This document shows, piece after piece, positions 1 to 7,944 of a stretch of 29,012 nt of DNA. How positions within the stretch are numbered: position 1 is the stretch's first letter; each line of letters starts with the position of its first letter. This DNA comes from Phytohabitans sp036906915 (GTDB taxonomy: Bacteria > Actinomycetota > Actinomycetes > Mycobacteriales > Micromonosporaceae): NCBI RefSeq assembly GCF_036906915.1, contig NZ_JBAKHX010000090.1, forward strand, positions 1 to 29,012. The letters are read 5' to 3'. The notes under the pieces were generated by a model. The model was given only the letters and a program-made list of their open reading frames with translations, had not been told where the DNA came from and ran no database searches. Made by a program: the position numbers and the translations under genes.

Positions 1-65
1 GGGCCGCGCCAGGCGGGCGGGCCGCGCCAGGCGGGCGGGCGCGCCAGGCGGGCGGGCGCGCCAGG
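1..65. repeat. GC-rich tandem repeat, 17-18 bp unit, about 3.7 copies
   Basis: Two perfect 18-base copies of GGGCCGCGCCAGGCGGGC (1-18, 19-36) are followed by a 17-base copy lacking one C (37-53) and a partial copy (54-65). The array lies just beyond the 3' end of aspS, which is read from the other strand. No gene is visible in it. It is cut by the window edge, so the true copy number is unknown. Role unknown; it could be a variable-number repeat or part of a terminator region. Confidence 0.85.
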
Positions 66-108
66 TCTGGCGGGGCCGTGGGTCGTTGCCGGGCCCTGGC
101 CTGCTGGG

Positions 109-1923
109 CTAGCTGGAGTGTTCTACCGGGGCTGCCGTGCCCGCTGTGCCGGGAGTGGGGGCGCCGGGCGCGGGCTTGGGCTTGGCGTCTACGCCGGCCT
201 CGGTGCGCTGCTGGGGGGTGATCGGCGTCGGGGCGCCGGTCAGCGGGTCGTAGCCGCCGCGCGTCTTGGGGAACGCGATCACCTCGCGGATCGAGTCGGC
301 GCCGGCGAGCAGCATGCAGACCCGGTCCCAGCCGAACGCGATGCCCGCGTGCGGCGGCGGGCCGTACTTGAACGCTTCCAGCAGGAAGCCGAACTTGTCG
401 TTCGCCTCGTCGGGCGTGATGCCGAGCAGGTCGAACACGCGCCGCTGTACGTCGCCGCGGTGGATACGGACCGAGCCGCCGCCGATCTCGTTGCCGTTGC
501 ACACAATGTCGTACGCGTACGCCAGCGCCCGGTCGGGTGCCTGCTCGAACCGGTCGAGCCACTCGGAGTTCGGCGAGGTGAAGGGGTGGTGGACGGCGGT
601 CCAGCCGCCCTCGTCAGTCGGCTCGAACATCGGCGCGTCGACGACCCAGCAGAAGGCCCACGCCTCCTCGTCGATCAGCCCGGTCCGCTTGGCGATCTCG
701 ATGCGGGCGGCGCCGAGCAGCTCTTGCGCCTCGCGGGTGTTCGTCGAGGCGGCGAAGAAGATCGCGTCGCCGGGCTTGGCGCCGACCGCGTCGGCGAGCC
801 CGGACAGGTGTGCCTCGCTGAGGTTCTTGGCGACCGGCCCGCGCGCCTCGCCGGTCTCGGCGTCCAGCACCACGTACGCCAGGCCGCGCGCGCCCCGGGC
901 CTTGGCCCAGTCCTGCCAGCCGTCGAGCTCCTTGCGGCTCTGGGCGGCGCCGCCGGGCATGACCACGGCACCGACGTACCCGCCGGCCTCGATCGCGCCC
1001 GCGAAGACCCGGAACTCGGTGCCGCGCAGGTAGTCGGTCAGCTCGGTCAGCTCCACGCCGTACCGCAGGTCGGGCTTGTCGGATCCGTATCGCGCCATCG
1101 CGTCGTGCCACGTGATCCGCGGGACCGGCCGGGGGATCTCGTACCCGATCGTGTCCTTCCACAGCGCCCCGATGATCGCCTCGCCGAGCTCGATCACGTC
1201 GTCCTGGGTGACGAACGACATCTCGATGTCGAGCTGCGTGAACTCGGGTTGCCGGTCGGCGCGGAAGTCTTCGTCGCGGTAGCAGCGGGCGATCTGGTAG
1301 TACCGCTCCATGCCGCCGACCATCAGCAGCTGCTTGAACAGCTGCGGCGACTGCGGCAGGGCGTACCAGGTGCCGGGCTGGAGCCGCACGGGCACCAGGA
1401 AGTCGCGGGCGCCCTCGGGCGTCGACCGGGTCAGCGTCGGCGTCTCGATCTCGACGAAGTCGCGCTCGTGCAGCACGGTGCGGGCGACCTGGTTGACCCG
1501 GGAGCGCAGCCGCAGCGCCCGCGCCGGGCCGCTGCGCCGCAGGTCGAGGTACCGGTACTTGAGCCGGATGTCGTCGCCGGCGTCGACGTGGTCGTCGACC
1601 GGCACCGGCAGTGGCGCCGCCTCGGAGAGGATCTCCAGGGCGCTCGCGGTGACCTCGACCTCGCCGGTGGGCAGCTCGGGGTTCTCGTTGCCGGCGGGGC
1701 GGCGCTCGACCGCGCCCGTGACCTTGACGCAGTACTCGTTGCGTAGCGCGTGCGCCACCTGCATTTCTTCGCGGAACACCACCTGCACGACGCCCGACGC
1801 GTCGCGCAGGTCGACGAAGATCACTCCCCCGTGGTCGCGCCGGCGGGCCACCCACCCGGCGAGCGTCACCGTCGTGCCGGCGTCAGAGGCGCGCAGGCTG
1901 CCGGCGTCATGGGTACGGATCAC
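109..1923 (-). CDS. aspS: Aspartyl-tRNA synthetase (class II)
   Basis: Charges tRNA-Asp with aspartate in the cytoplasm (possibly also tRNA-Asn in species with the amidotransferase route; this cannot be decided here). The 604-residue length fits bacterial AspRS. An N-terminal OB-fold anticodon-binding domain covers about residues 1-110 (GWVARRRDHGGVIFVDLRD). The class II core shows the flipping-loop region SPQLFKQLLMVGG, motif 2 (CYRDEDFRADRQPEFTQLD), the bacterial insertion domain, and motif 3 (GIAFGWDRVCMLLAG). The start is GTG at 1923, preceded by AAGGAGA with a 7-base spacer. The last about 30 residues are a Pro/Ala/Thr-rich tail, typical of actinobacteria and probably disordered. A tandem repeat lies directly downstream. 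Its usual relative hisS is at 24995-26311, about 23 kb away. Confidence 0.98.
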   Translation of the reverse strand: MIRTHDAGSLRASDAGTTVTLAGWVARRRDHGGVIFVDLRDASGVVQVVFREEMQVAHALRNEYCVKVTGAVERRPAGNENPELPTGEVEVTASALEILSEAAPLPVPVDDHVDAGDDIRLKYRYLDLRRSGPARALRLRSRVNQVARTVLHERDFVEIETPTLTRSTPEGARDFLVPVRLQPGTWYALPQSPQLFKQLLMVGGMERYYQIARCYRDEDFRADRQPEFTQLDIEMSFVTQDDVIELGEAIIGALWKDTIGYEIPRPVPRITWHDAMARYGSDKPDLRYGVELTELTDYLRGTEFRVFAGAIEAGGYVGAVVMPGGAAQSRKELDGWQDWAKARGARGLAYVVLDAETGEARGPVAKNLSEAHLSGLADAVGAKPGDAIFFAASTNTREAQELLGAARIEIAKRTGLIDEEAWAFCWVVDAPMFEPTDEGGWTAVHHPFTSPNSEWLDRFEQAPDRALAYAYDIVCNGNEIGGGSVRIHRGDVQRRVFDLLGITPDEANDKFGFLLEAFKYGPPPHAGIAFGWDRVCMLLAGADSIREVIAFPKTRGGYDPLTGAPTPITPQQRTEAGVDAKPKPAPGAPTPGTAGTAAPVEHSS

Positions 1924-1999
1924 GGGAGCGTCTCCTTAGCTAACGGGATTGCCCCGACATTCTGTCAGGCGTGCCCGGTAGCGGCCGCGCCACCCGCCG

Positions 2000-2770
2000 T
2001 CAGCGCGGAATGTTCCACGCGGTCGCCTTGAGGGTGACCGCCCCGTCGTCCGCGACGCCGGTGATCTCCACGAGGACCATGCGCTGGTCGTCGCCGCGCT
2101 CGTTGGCCGCGGCGAACGACGTGGTCAGGCACAGCACCACGCCCTTGCGCACGGGTACGTTCGCCTCGCCGAGCGGCGCGGTGCGGATCTGCTCCGCGCA
2201 GTCCTGCGGCGTCGAGCTGGTCGTTCCCGAGTCGCTGCCTTGGACGCCGTCGCCGAGGCTGACGTAGGCGGGCGTGCTGCCGCAGTCGCCGCGCACCGCC
2301 AGGTCATAACCGGTGGAGGCGACGTTCGCGCGGGGCTCGTCCAGGTCGGCGTACATAGTCGTGCACTCGCGGGCCTTGAGGGTCAGGGACTGCTTCTCGT
2401 ATTTGGGCGTGTAGACGGTGCGCTCGTCCAGCGGAGCCGGCTCGCCCGTCCCGGCGGGCTCGACCGGATCCGTCGGCCCGGCGGCAGCGGCCGGCTCCTC
2501 CGACAATGACGACGACGGCAGCGACTCCTGGGCAGTTGGGGTCGCCGGCGCGGCGGGCTCGCCGCGGCCCGCGAGCGCTACCTGCTTGGCGTCCTTGGCT
2601 TGGTCGATCGCACGCCACGCGAACACCGCCGACCCGAGCGCCAGCAGCAGGGCGAGCCCGGCAACAGCGAGTGCGGTGACGCCGTACGGCAGCCGCTTGC
2701 CGGAGACCGGACCGGCGGGTAGCGGAGGGCGGGGCGGTGGAATGACGGCGTTCGGGTTGGGCGCGCTCAC
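2000..2770 (-). CDS. Membrane-anchored secreted protein, function unknown
   Basis: The 256-residue protein has a Pro-rich cytoplasmic start (residues 1-28), one membrane segment at about 30-53 (GVTALAVAGLALLLALGSAVFAW), a disordered Ala/Pro/Glu/Ser linker to about 130, and an extracellular domain of about 125 residues. That domain contains Cys residues likely to pair (RECTTMY, RGDCG, QDCAEQ, VVLCL). I do not recognise the domain. The start is GTG at 2770, chosen because GGAGGTGG sits just upstream; longer starts are possible. It is divergent from 2942-3550, a protein of the same general build, so the two may share a promoter region at 2771-2941 and act at the cell envelope. It ends about 76 bases before the aspS start, so read-through into aspS is possible. 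Confidence 0.75.
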   Translation of the reverse strand: MSAPNPNAVIPPPRPPLPAGPVSGKRLPYGVTALAVAGLALLLALGSAVFAWRAIDQAKDAKQVALAGRGEPAAPATPTAQESLPSSSLSEEPAAAAGPTDPVEPAGTGEPAPLDERTVYTPKYEKQSLTLKARECTTMYADLDEPRANVASTGYDLAVRGDCGSTPAYVSLGDGVQGSDSGTTSSTPQDCAEQIRTAPLGEANVPVRKGVVLCLTTSFAAANERGDDQRMVLVEITGVADDGAVTLKATAWNIPR

Positions 2771-2941
2771 CGCGCCACCTCCTTGATCGAGCTGCGGCAA
2801 AGGGAACGCATTTATCGCACGCCTGGCAGCCAATCACTGTCACATATGCGTCCACGATTGAGCGACTTCCACAATGGGTAGACGCCCCGATAATGAGCCA
2901 CTGTCATTGGATTGGAATCGCACAGAATCGAGGCCGTACGG

Positions 2942-3550
2942 ATGAGCCGGATCGAGAGGATCGGAATCGCGCTCGGCGCGGTAACGCTGGTCACCTCATC
3001 GGCGATCGCGCTGGCCGCCTGGCAGTGGCCCCAGCCGGTACCGGAGAAACCGTCGCCAACGCCCACAACAGCAGCAAGACCAGCTACGATGCAGGCGACG
3101 ACGGAGCCCGGTCGAGCGACATACGTCGACACCCTGAGCCCGCAGGCCGGCGCCGCGAACTTGACGAAACTACCTCGCGAGCTGGCCGGGAAATCGGGAT
3201 ACGAACACGCCATTGTGGTGCGCTGCCCGACCAACCAGGCCAATGACAAGGTACGTTCGGTCAATTATCTCGTGCGCGGCCGATATCTCGATTTCTCCGC
3301 GACCGTGCATCCGTATTACGAGGTCGAAAAGGACGCCCGCACATACGTCTACGCGCTGGCTGGTGTGAAGGAACGGGACGGCACGCTCACGCAGCGGACC
3401 CGCGGCACCCAGTTCGAGGCGACGATGACACGCGCGGCCTCCCTCGCCGCGGAGGTGGAGGGCGCCGAGGAGCTGACGATCCAGGTACGGTGCGAGGCGC
3501 CGGAGGGCGTCGTGGTGTTGGCAGCCGCGCAGGTCACGCCGGCCGCCTGA
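2942..3550 (+). CDS. Membrane-anchored secreted protein, possibly NPCBM-like domain
   Basis: The 202-residue protein (from ATG 2942; a TTG at 2912 is also in frame) has a membrane anchor or signal segment at about 8-27 (GIALGAVTLVTSSAIALAAW). A Pro/Thr linker follows, then an extracellular domain of about 120 residues. The run from SVNYLVRGRYLDFSATV to the alternating hydrophobic end (VEGAEELTIQVRCEAPEG) recalls NPCBM-type beta-sandwich modules, where a chain of this shape binds carbohydrate. This is a weak resemblance judged by eye. Two Cys (VVRCP, QVRCE) could form a disulfide. It is divergent from the secreted protein at 2000-2770, and is followed 80 bases later by ureA, with which it has no evident functional link. 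Confidence 0.7.
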   Translation: MSRIERIGIALGAVTLVTSSAIALAAWQWPQPVPEKPSPTPTTAARPATMQATTEPGRATYVDTLSPQAGAANLTKLPRELAGKSGYEHAIVVRCPTNQANDKVRSVNYLVRGRYLDFSATVHPYYEVEKDARTYVYALAGVKERDGTLTQRTRGTQFEATMTRAASLAAEVEGAEELTIQVRCEAPEGVVVLAAAQVTPAA

Positions 3551-3567
3551 TCCGCGTCCGCACAACC

Positions 3568-3605
3568 GAAACGCGCTGGAAACGTTGGGGTGTCAGCATC
3601 GCAGC
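3568..3605 (+). promoter_or_regulatory. Possible GlnR-type nitrogen operator upstream of ureA
   Basis: Four 5-mers with 6-base gaps match the actinobacterial GlnR layout gTnAC-n6-GaAAC-n6-gTnAC-n6-GaAAC: GAAAC (3568), GAAAC (3579), GTGTC (3590) and GCAGC (3601). The second box is perfect, the first and third each miss one position, the last misses two. It lies 26 bases before the ureA start. GlnR control of urease is known in Streptomyces and relatives; binding here is inference. Confidence 0.4.
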
Positions 3606-3630
3606 GCGACGTCATGCCGGAGGTGTTCGA

Positions 3631-3933
3631 GTGTTTCTGACCCGCCATGAGCAGGACCGGTTGCTGATCCACGTCGCCGCCGACGTGGCGCAGCGGCGCC
3701 GCGACCGCGGCCTGAAGCTCAACCACCCGGAGGCGACCGCGATCATCACGGCGTTCCTGCTGGAGGCGGCCCGTGACGGGCGCACCGTCAACGAGCTCAT
3801 GGAGGCCGGGCGGCAGGTGCTGACCCGCGACGACGTGCTCGAAGGCGTGCCGGAGATGCTGGCCGAGGTGCAGGTCGAGGCGACGTTCCCGGACGGGACG
3901 AAGCTCGTTACCGTCCACGAGCCGATCCCATGA
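3631..3933 (+). CDS. ureA: Urease gamma subunit
   Basis: Smallest structural subunit of the nickel urease, which hydrolyses urea to ammonia and carbamate in the cytoplasm. The 100-residue length is the family norm. Recognisable stretches are FLTRHEQDRLLIHVAADVA, GLKLNHPEA and MLAEVQVEATFPDGTKLVTVH, all typical of UreA. The reading frame is open further upstream, but the start is GTG at 3631: GGAGGT at 3619-3624 gives a 6-base spacer and the protein then begins exactly where UreA proteins begin. Its stop overlaps the ureB start (ATGA at 3930-3933), so the two are probably translationally coupled. First gene of the six-gene urease operon; a GlnR-like box lies just upstream. Confidence 0.97.
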   Translation: MFLTRHEQDRLLIHVAADVAQRRRDRGLKLNHPEATAIITAFLLEAARDGRTVNELMEAGRQVLTRDDVLEGVPEMLAEVQVEATFPDGTKLVTVHEPIP

Positions 3934-4235
3934 TCCCCGGAGAGGTCATCCCCGGCGAGGGGGACATCGAGATCAACGCTGGCCGCGCGGTGCTGTCGCT
4001 CGCCGTCGTCAACACCGCCGACCGTCCGGTACAGGTGGGATCGCACTACCACTTCGCCGAGGCCAACCCGGCGCTCGACTTCGACCGCCAGGCCGCCCGG
4101 GGCCACCGGCTGGCGATACCGGCGGGCACGTCCGTGCGGTTCGAGCCAGGCATCCCGCGCGACGTCGACCTGGTACCCCTTGCTGGCCGCCGGATCGTGC
4201 CTGGCCTTCGCGGCGAGGTCGGTGGGGAGTTATGA
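3930..4235 (+). CDS. ureB: Urease beta subunit
   Basis: Structural subunit of urease, 101 residues, the usual length when gamma and beta are separate genes. It carries the family start (MIPGEVIPGEGDIEINAGR), the central VVNTADRPVQVGSHYHFAEANPALDFDR block and the basic-domain end GRRIVPGLRGEV. UreB packs against UreA and UreC in the (UreABC)3 assembly and takes part in docking the accessory proteins. It overlaps ureA and ureC by 4 bases each (ATGA at 3930 and 4232), a compact coupled arrangement. Nothing looks damaged. Confidence 0.97.
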   Translation: MIPGEVIPGEGDIEINAGRAVLSLAVVNTADRPVQVGSHYHFAEANPALDFDRQAARGHRLAIPAGTSVRFEPGIPRDVDLVPLAGRRIVPGLRGEVGGEL

Positions 4236-5938
4236 GGATCGAGCGGCGGCGGTACGCCGCGCTCTACGGGCCGACCACCGGCGACCGCATCCGGCTCGCG
4301 GACACCAACCTGCTGATCGAGGTCGAGGAGGATCGCAGCGCGGGCGGCGACGAGGCGGTGTTCGGCGGCGGCAAGGTGATCCGCGAATCGATGGGCCAGT
4401 CGCGGGCGACGCGCGCCGAGGGTACGCCCGACACGGTGATCACCGGCGCCGTGGTGCTCGACCACTGGGGCATCGTGAAGGCCGACGTCGGCATCCGCGA
4501 CGGGCGCGTCGTGGCGCTGGGCAAGGCCGGCAACCCCGACACCATGGACGGTGTGCACCCCGACCTGGTGATCGGGCCGGGCACCGAGGTCATCGCCGGC
4601 AACGGCAAGATCCTGACGGCGGGCGCGATCGACAGCCACGTGCACCTGATCTGCCCGCAGATCCTCGAAGAGGCGCTCGCCAGCGGCATCACCACGGTCC
4701 TGGGCGGCGGCACCGGCCCGGCCGAGGGTTCGAAGGCCACCACGGTCACCCCGAACTCGTGGCACCTGGCGCGGATGCTGGAGGCGATCGACCCCTGGCC
4801 GGTCAACGTCATGCTGCTCGGCAAGGGAAACACGGTCAGCGAAGAGTCGATGTGGGAGCAGCTGCGCGGCGGCGCGGGCGGGTTCAAGCTGCACGAGGAC
4901 TGGGGCACCACACCCGCGGCGATCGACGCGTGCCTGAGGGTCGCGGACGCGTCGGGTGTGCAGGTCAACATCCACACCGACACGCTCAACGAGGCCGGCT
5001 TCGTCGAAGACACCCTGCGCGCGATTGGCGGCCGGGCGATCCACGCGTACCACACCGAGGGCGCCGGCGGCGGCCACGCGCCCGACATCATCACGGTCGC
5101 CTCCCACCCCAACGTGCTGCCGTCATCGACCAACCCGACCCGGCCGTACACCCGCAACACGCTCGACGAGCACCTCGACATGCTGATGGTCTGCCACCAC
5201 CTCAATCCGGCGGTGCCCGAAGACCTGGCGTTCGCCGAGAGCCGCATCCGGCCCAGCACGATGGCCGCCGAAGACGTCCTGCACGACCTCGGCGCGATCT
5301 CGATGATCGGCTCGGATTCGCAGGCGATGGGCCGGGTCGGCGAGGTCGTCCTGCGCACCTGGCAGACCGCGCACGTCATGAAGGACCGGCGGGGCGCGCT
5401 GCCCGGCGACGGCACCGCCGACAACCAGCGCGCCAAGCGGTACGTCGCCAAGTACACGATCTGCCCGGCGGTGGCGCACGGCATCGAGGGCGAGGTCGGG
5501 TCGGTCGAGCCCGGCAAGCTCGCCGACCTGGTGTTGTGGGATCCGGCTTTCTTCGGGGTACGGCCGCACCTGGTCGTCAAGGGCGGCATGATCGCGTGGG
5601 CGCAGATGGGCGACGCGAACGCCTCGATCCCCACACCGCAGCCGGTGCTGCCCCGGCCGATGTTCGGCGCTTATGGCGCCGCGCCAGCGGCGACGAGCGT
5701 CGCGTTCGTCGCGCCGGCGGCGGTCGACGACGGCCTCGCGGACCGGCTCGCCGTGGCGCGCCGCCTGGTGCCGGTTGCGAGCGTACGGTCGCGGGGCAAG
5801 GCCGACATGCCACTCAACGACGCCATGCCGCGGATCGAGGTGGAGCCAGACACGTTCACGGTGCGGGTCGACGGCGAGGTGATCGAGCCGAAGCCGGTGA
5901 CCGAGCTGCCGATGGCCCAGCGGTACTTCCTGTTCTGA
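4232..5938 (+). CDS. ureC: Urease alpha (catalytic) subunit
   Basis: Holds the dinuclear nickel site that hydrolyses urea. The 568-residue length is standard. All active-site residues are visible: His136 and His138 (DSHVHLI), the lysine that becomes carbamylated, Lys219 (FKLHEDWG), His248 (NIHTDTLNE), His274 (AYHTEGAGGGHAPD), the mobile-flap Cys321-His322 (MVCHHL) and Asp362 (GSDSQAMGRVGE). They are offset by two from Klebsiella numbering. One mild difference from many ureases is SKATTVTPN where TKATTCTPG is usual; this is not a catalytic position. The C-terminus MAQRYFLF is canonical. It starts by a 4-base overlap with ureB and its TGA shares a base with the ureF ATG, so a functional enzyme is expected. 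Confidence 0.99.
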   Translation: MRIERRRYAALYGPTTGDRIRLADTNLLIEVEEDRSAGGDEAVFGGGKVIRESMGQSRATRAEGTPDTVITGAVVLDHWGIVKADVGIRDGRVVALGKAGNPDTMDGVHPDLVIGPGTEVIAGNGKILTAGAIDSHVHLICPQILEEALASGITTVLGGGTGPAEGSKATTVTPNSWHLARMLEAIDPWPVNVMLLGKGNTVSEESMWEQLRGGAGGFKLHEDWGTTPAAIDACLRVADASGVQVNIHTDTLNEAGFVEDTLRAIGGRAIHAYHTEGAGGGHAPDIITVASHPNVLPSSTNPTRPYTRNTLDEHLDMLMVCHHLNPAVPEDLAFAESRIRPSTMAAEDVLHDLGAISMIGSDSQAMGRVGEVVLRTWQTAHVMKDRRGALPGDGTADNQRAKRYVAKYTICPAVAHGIEGEVGSVEPGKLADLVLWDPAFFGVRPHLVVKGGMIAWAQMGDANASIPTPQPVLPRPMFGAYGAAPAATSVAFVAPAAVDDGLADRLAVARRLVPVASVRSRGKADMPLNDAMPRIEVEPDTFTVRVDGEVIEPKPVTELPMAQRYFLF

Positions 5939-6582
5939 TGTCGCTGACCTCGCTTCTGCTGCTGGCCGACGGCCGGTTCCCGTCCGGTGGGCACGCGCAC
6001 TCGGGCGGGCTGGAGGCGGCCGTGACCGCGCGCCGCGTCACCGGCGTCGACGACCTGGCGGCGTTCCTACGTGGACGGTTGGCCACCGCCGGCCTGGTGT
6101 CGGCCGCGTTCGCCGCCGCGGCCTGTCACTCCACTGTGGATATCGAGGCGCTGGACGCGGGGCTCGACGCGCGCACCCCTTCGCCCGCGCTGCGCCGCGC
6201 TTCCCGGACCCAGGGCCGGGCACTGCTGCGCGCCGCCCGTCACATGTGGACGGTGCCCGCACTGGCTGCGAGCCCGCACCAGCCCGTCGCGCTCGGCGTG
6301 GTCGCGGCCGCCGCCGGGCTCGACCCCGCACAGGCGGCATTGGCCGCCGCTTACGGCACGGTCACCGGCTCCGCCAGCGCCGCCGTGCGCCTGCTGGGGC
6401 TTGATCCGTACCGGGTACACGCTCTACTCGCCGATTTGGCGACCGACTGCGAGACGGTGGCCGCACGGGCCGCCGCCCACGCCGACTGGCCGGTCGACGA
6501 CCTGCCCGCCGCGTCAGCGCCGTTGCTGGACGCCGGTGCCGAGATCCACGCGCGCTGGGAGGTGCGTCTCTTTGCCAGCTGA
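5938..6582 (+). CDS. ureF: Urease accessory protein UreF
   Basis: All-helical accessory protein of 214 residues that works with UreD and UreG to load nickel and CO2 into apo-urease. The typical N-terminal signature LADGRFPSGGHAHSGGLEAA is at residues 9-28. Other family-like stretches are RASRTQGRALLRAA, HQPVALGVVAAAAGL and AYGTVTGSASAAVRLLGLDP. It starts with ATG at 5938, sharing a base with the ureC stop (TGATG). Its end overlaps the proposed ureG start by 11 bases. The gene order C-F-G-D without ureE is common in actinobacteria. Confidence 0.96.
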   Translation: MSLTSLLLLADGRFPSGGHAHSGGLEAAVTARRVTGVDDLAAFLRGRLATAGLVSAAFAAAACHSTVDIEALDAGLDARTPSPALRRASRTQGRALLRAARHMWTVPALAASPHQPVALGVVAAAAGLDPAQAALAAAYGTVTGSASAAVRLLGLDPYRVHALLADLATDCETVAARAAAHADWPVDDLPAASAPLLDAGAEIHARWEVRLFAS

Positions 6583-7222
6583 ACACCCTCACCCCGACCC
6601 CCACGCCCCCTTGGTCGCCGGCCCACGCGCCCTGCGGGTCGGCATCGGCGGGCCGGTCGGCTCGGGCAAGACCGCGCTGGTCGCCGCGCTGTGCCGCACT
6701 CTGGCCAGCGAGCTGCGCCTGGCCGTGGTTACCAACGACATCTACACCACCGAAGACGCCGACTTCCTGCTGCGCAACGGCGTACTGCCCGCCGAGCGCA
6801 TCAAGGCCGTCGAGACCGGCTGCTGCCCGCACACCGCGATCCGCGACGACATCTCCGCCAACCTCGACGCCGTCGAGGATCTCGAAGCCGAGTTGGGCCC
6901 GCTCGACCTCGTGTTGGTGGAGAGCGGCGGCGACAACCTGACCGCGACGTTCAGCAAGGGCCTGGTCGACCAGCAGATCTTCGTCGTGGACGTGGCCGGC
7001 GGCGACAAGGTACCCAGAAAGGGCGGCCCCGGTGTCACCTCGGCCGACCTGCTGGTCGTCAACAAGACCGACCTGGCGCCGCTGGTCGGTGCTGACCTGT
7101 CCGTGATGGCCCGCGACGCGCAGGCCCGCCGGGGCACGCTGCCGACGGTGTTCCTCTCGCTGGTCGAAGACCCGTCCGCCAAGCCCGTGGCCGACTGGGT
7201 CCGTGCCCTGATCCACCCGTGA
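6572..7222 (+). CDS. ureG: Urease accessory GTPase UreG
   Basis: SIMIBI-class GTPase that delivers nickel during urease maturation. Visible motifs are the P-loop GGPVGSGKT, the metal-binding CPH within TGCCPHTAIRDD, the ESGGDNLTATFS block, VVDVAGGDKVPRKGGPG and the base-recognition NKTD. The start is TTG at 6572: GGGAGGTG at 6557-6564 gives a 7-base spacer, and no ATG or GTG in frame fits better. That gives 216 residues and an 11-base overlap with ureF. The His/Pro-rich N-terminus (PAEHPHPDPHAP) resembles the short His-rich starts of many UreG proteins and may help bind nickel, which would matter since no ureE is present. Stop overlaps the ureD GTG start. Confidence 0.96.
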   Translation: MPAEHPHPDPHAPLVAGPRALRVGIGGPVGSGKTALVAALCRTLASELRLAVVTNDIYTTEDADFLLRNGVLPAERIKAVETGCCPHTAIRDDISANLDAVEDLEAELGPLDLVLVESGGDNLTATFSKGLVDQQIFVVDVAGGDKVPRKGGPGVTSADLLVVNKTDLAPLVGADLSVMARDAQARRGTLPTVFLSLVEDPSAKPVADWVRALIHP

Positions 7223-7944
7223 GAGCCACCGCCCGGATCGTCGCGGTCGCGGGTGACAGCGGCACCCGCCTGACGACCGTGCGGTCGGAGTCGCCGCTGC
7301 TGCTTCGCCGCACAGGGCCGGAGACGGTACATCTCGTCGGCGGCGCCGCCGGGCCGCTGGGCGGCGACCGGCTGCGCATCGAGATCGAGGTGGGCCCGGG
7401 CGCGCTGCTGTGCCTGCGTACCGTCGCCGCCTCCCTGGCACTTCCCGGCGCCAGCGGCGGAGCCTCGCTGCTGGAGGTCCACGCGACGGTGGCGGCCGGT
7501 GGCCGCCTGCGGTGGCTGCCCGAGCCGCTCATCGCCGCGCGCTGCTGCGACCACGTGTCGCGATCCACAGTGGATCTTGAGGAGGGCGCCTCGCTGGTGT
7601 GGCGCGAGGAACTGGTCTGCGGCCGCCACGGCGAGCAGCCCGGCGACGCACGCCTCGACACGACGGTGCGCTACGCCGGCGGTACCCTCATGCGCCAGGA
7701 AGTGGCGGTCGGACCGCGCGCCGCCGGCTGGGACGGCCCGGCGGTGTTGGGCGGCGGCCGCGCCACCGCTTCGCTGCTGGTGGTCGACCCGGCCTGGGCC
7801 GACAAGCCGCCGAAGCCCGTGGTGCTAGGCCCGGCCGCGGCGTTGATGCCGCTGGTGGGGCCCGCGGCGCTCGCGACCGCGACGGGCGCTGACCTCCGCG
7901 AGGTCCGCACCGCCCTCGACGCGTGCCTACCCGACGACGAATGA
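7219..7944 (+). CDS. ureD: Urease accessory protein UreD (UreH)
   Basis: Scaffold accessory protein that binds apo-urease and recruits UreF and UreG for nickel insertion. The 241 residues are somewhat short for the family. Family-like stretches are GDRLRIEIEVGPGALLCLRTVAAS, GGRLRWLPEPLIAARCCDHVSRSTVDLEEGASLVWREELV and the GR/GEQPGDA segment. The GTG start at 7219 overlaps the ureG stop (GTGA). It is the last gene of the urease operon. Its final 18 bases overlap the end of the convergent gene at 7927-8631, so the two genes may interfere in transcription. Confidence 0.93.
   Translation: MRATARIVAVAGDSGTRLTTVRSESPLLLRRTGPETVHLVGGAAGPLGGDRLRIEIEVGPGALLCLRTVAASLALPGASGGASLLEVHATVAAGGRLRWLPEPLIAARCCDHVSRSTVDLEEGASLVWREELVCGRHGEQPGDARLDTTVRYAGGTLMRQEVAVGPRAAGWDGPAVLGGGRATASLLVVDPAWADKPPKPVVLGPAAALMPLVGPAALATATGADLREVRTALDACLPDDE

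Noticed and set aside
118..1746. Long open frame of more than 540 codons opposite aspS
   Set aside because: It is Arg/Ala/Gly-rich with no domain and mirrors the codon bias of aspS; a high-GC antisense artefact.
2812..3264. 150-codon frame on the minus strand opposite the secreted protein at 2942
   Set aside because: No family resemblance or ribosome binding site; the plus-strand gene has a clear anchor and structured domain.
4264..5634. Long antisense open frame across ureC
   Set aside because: No recognisable domain and low-complexity composition; ureC on the other strand is unmistakable.
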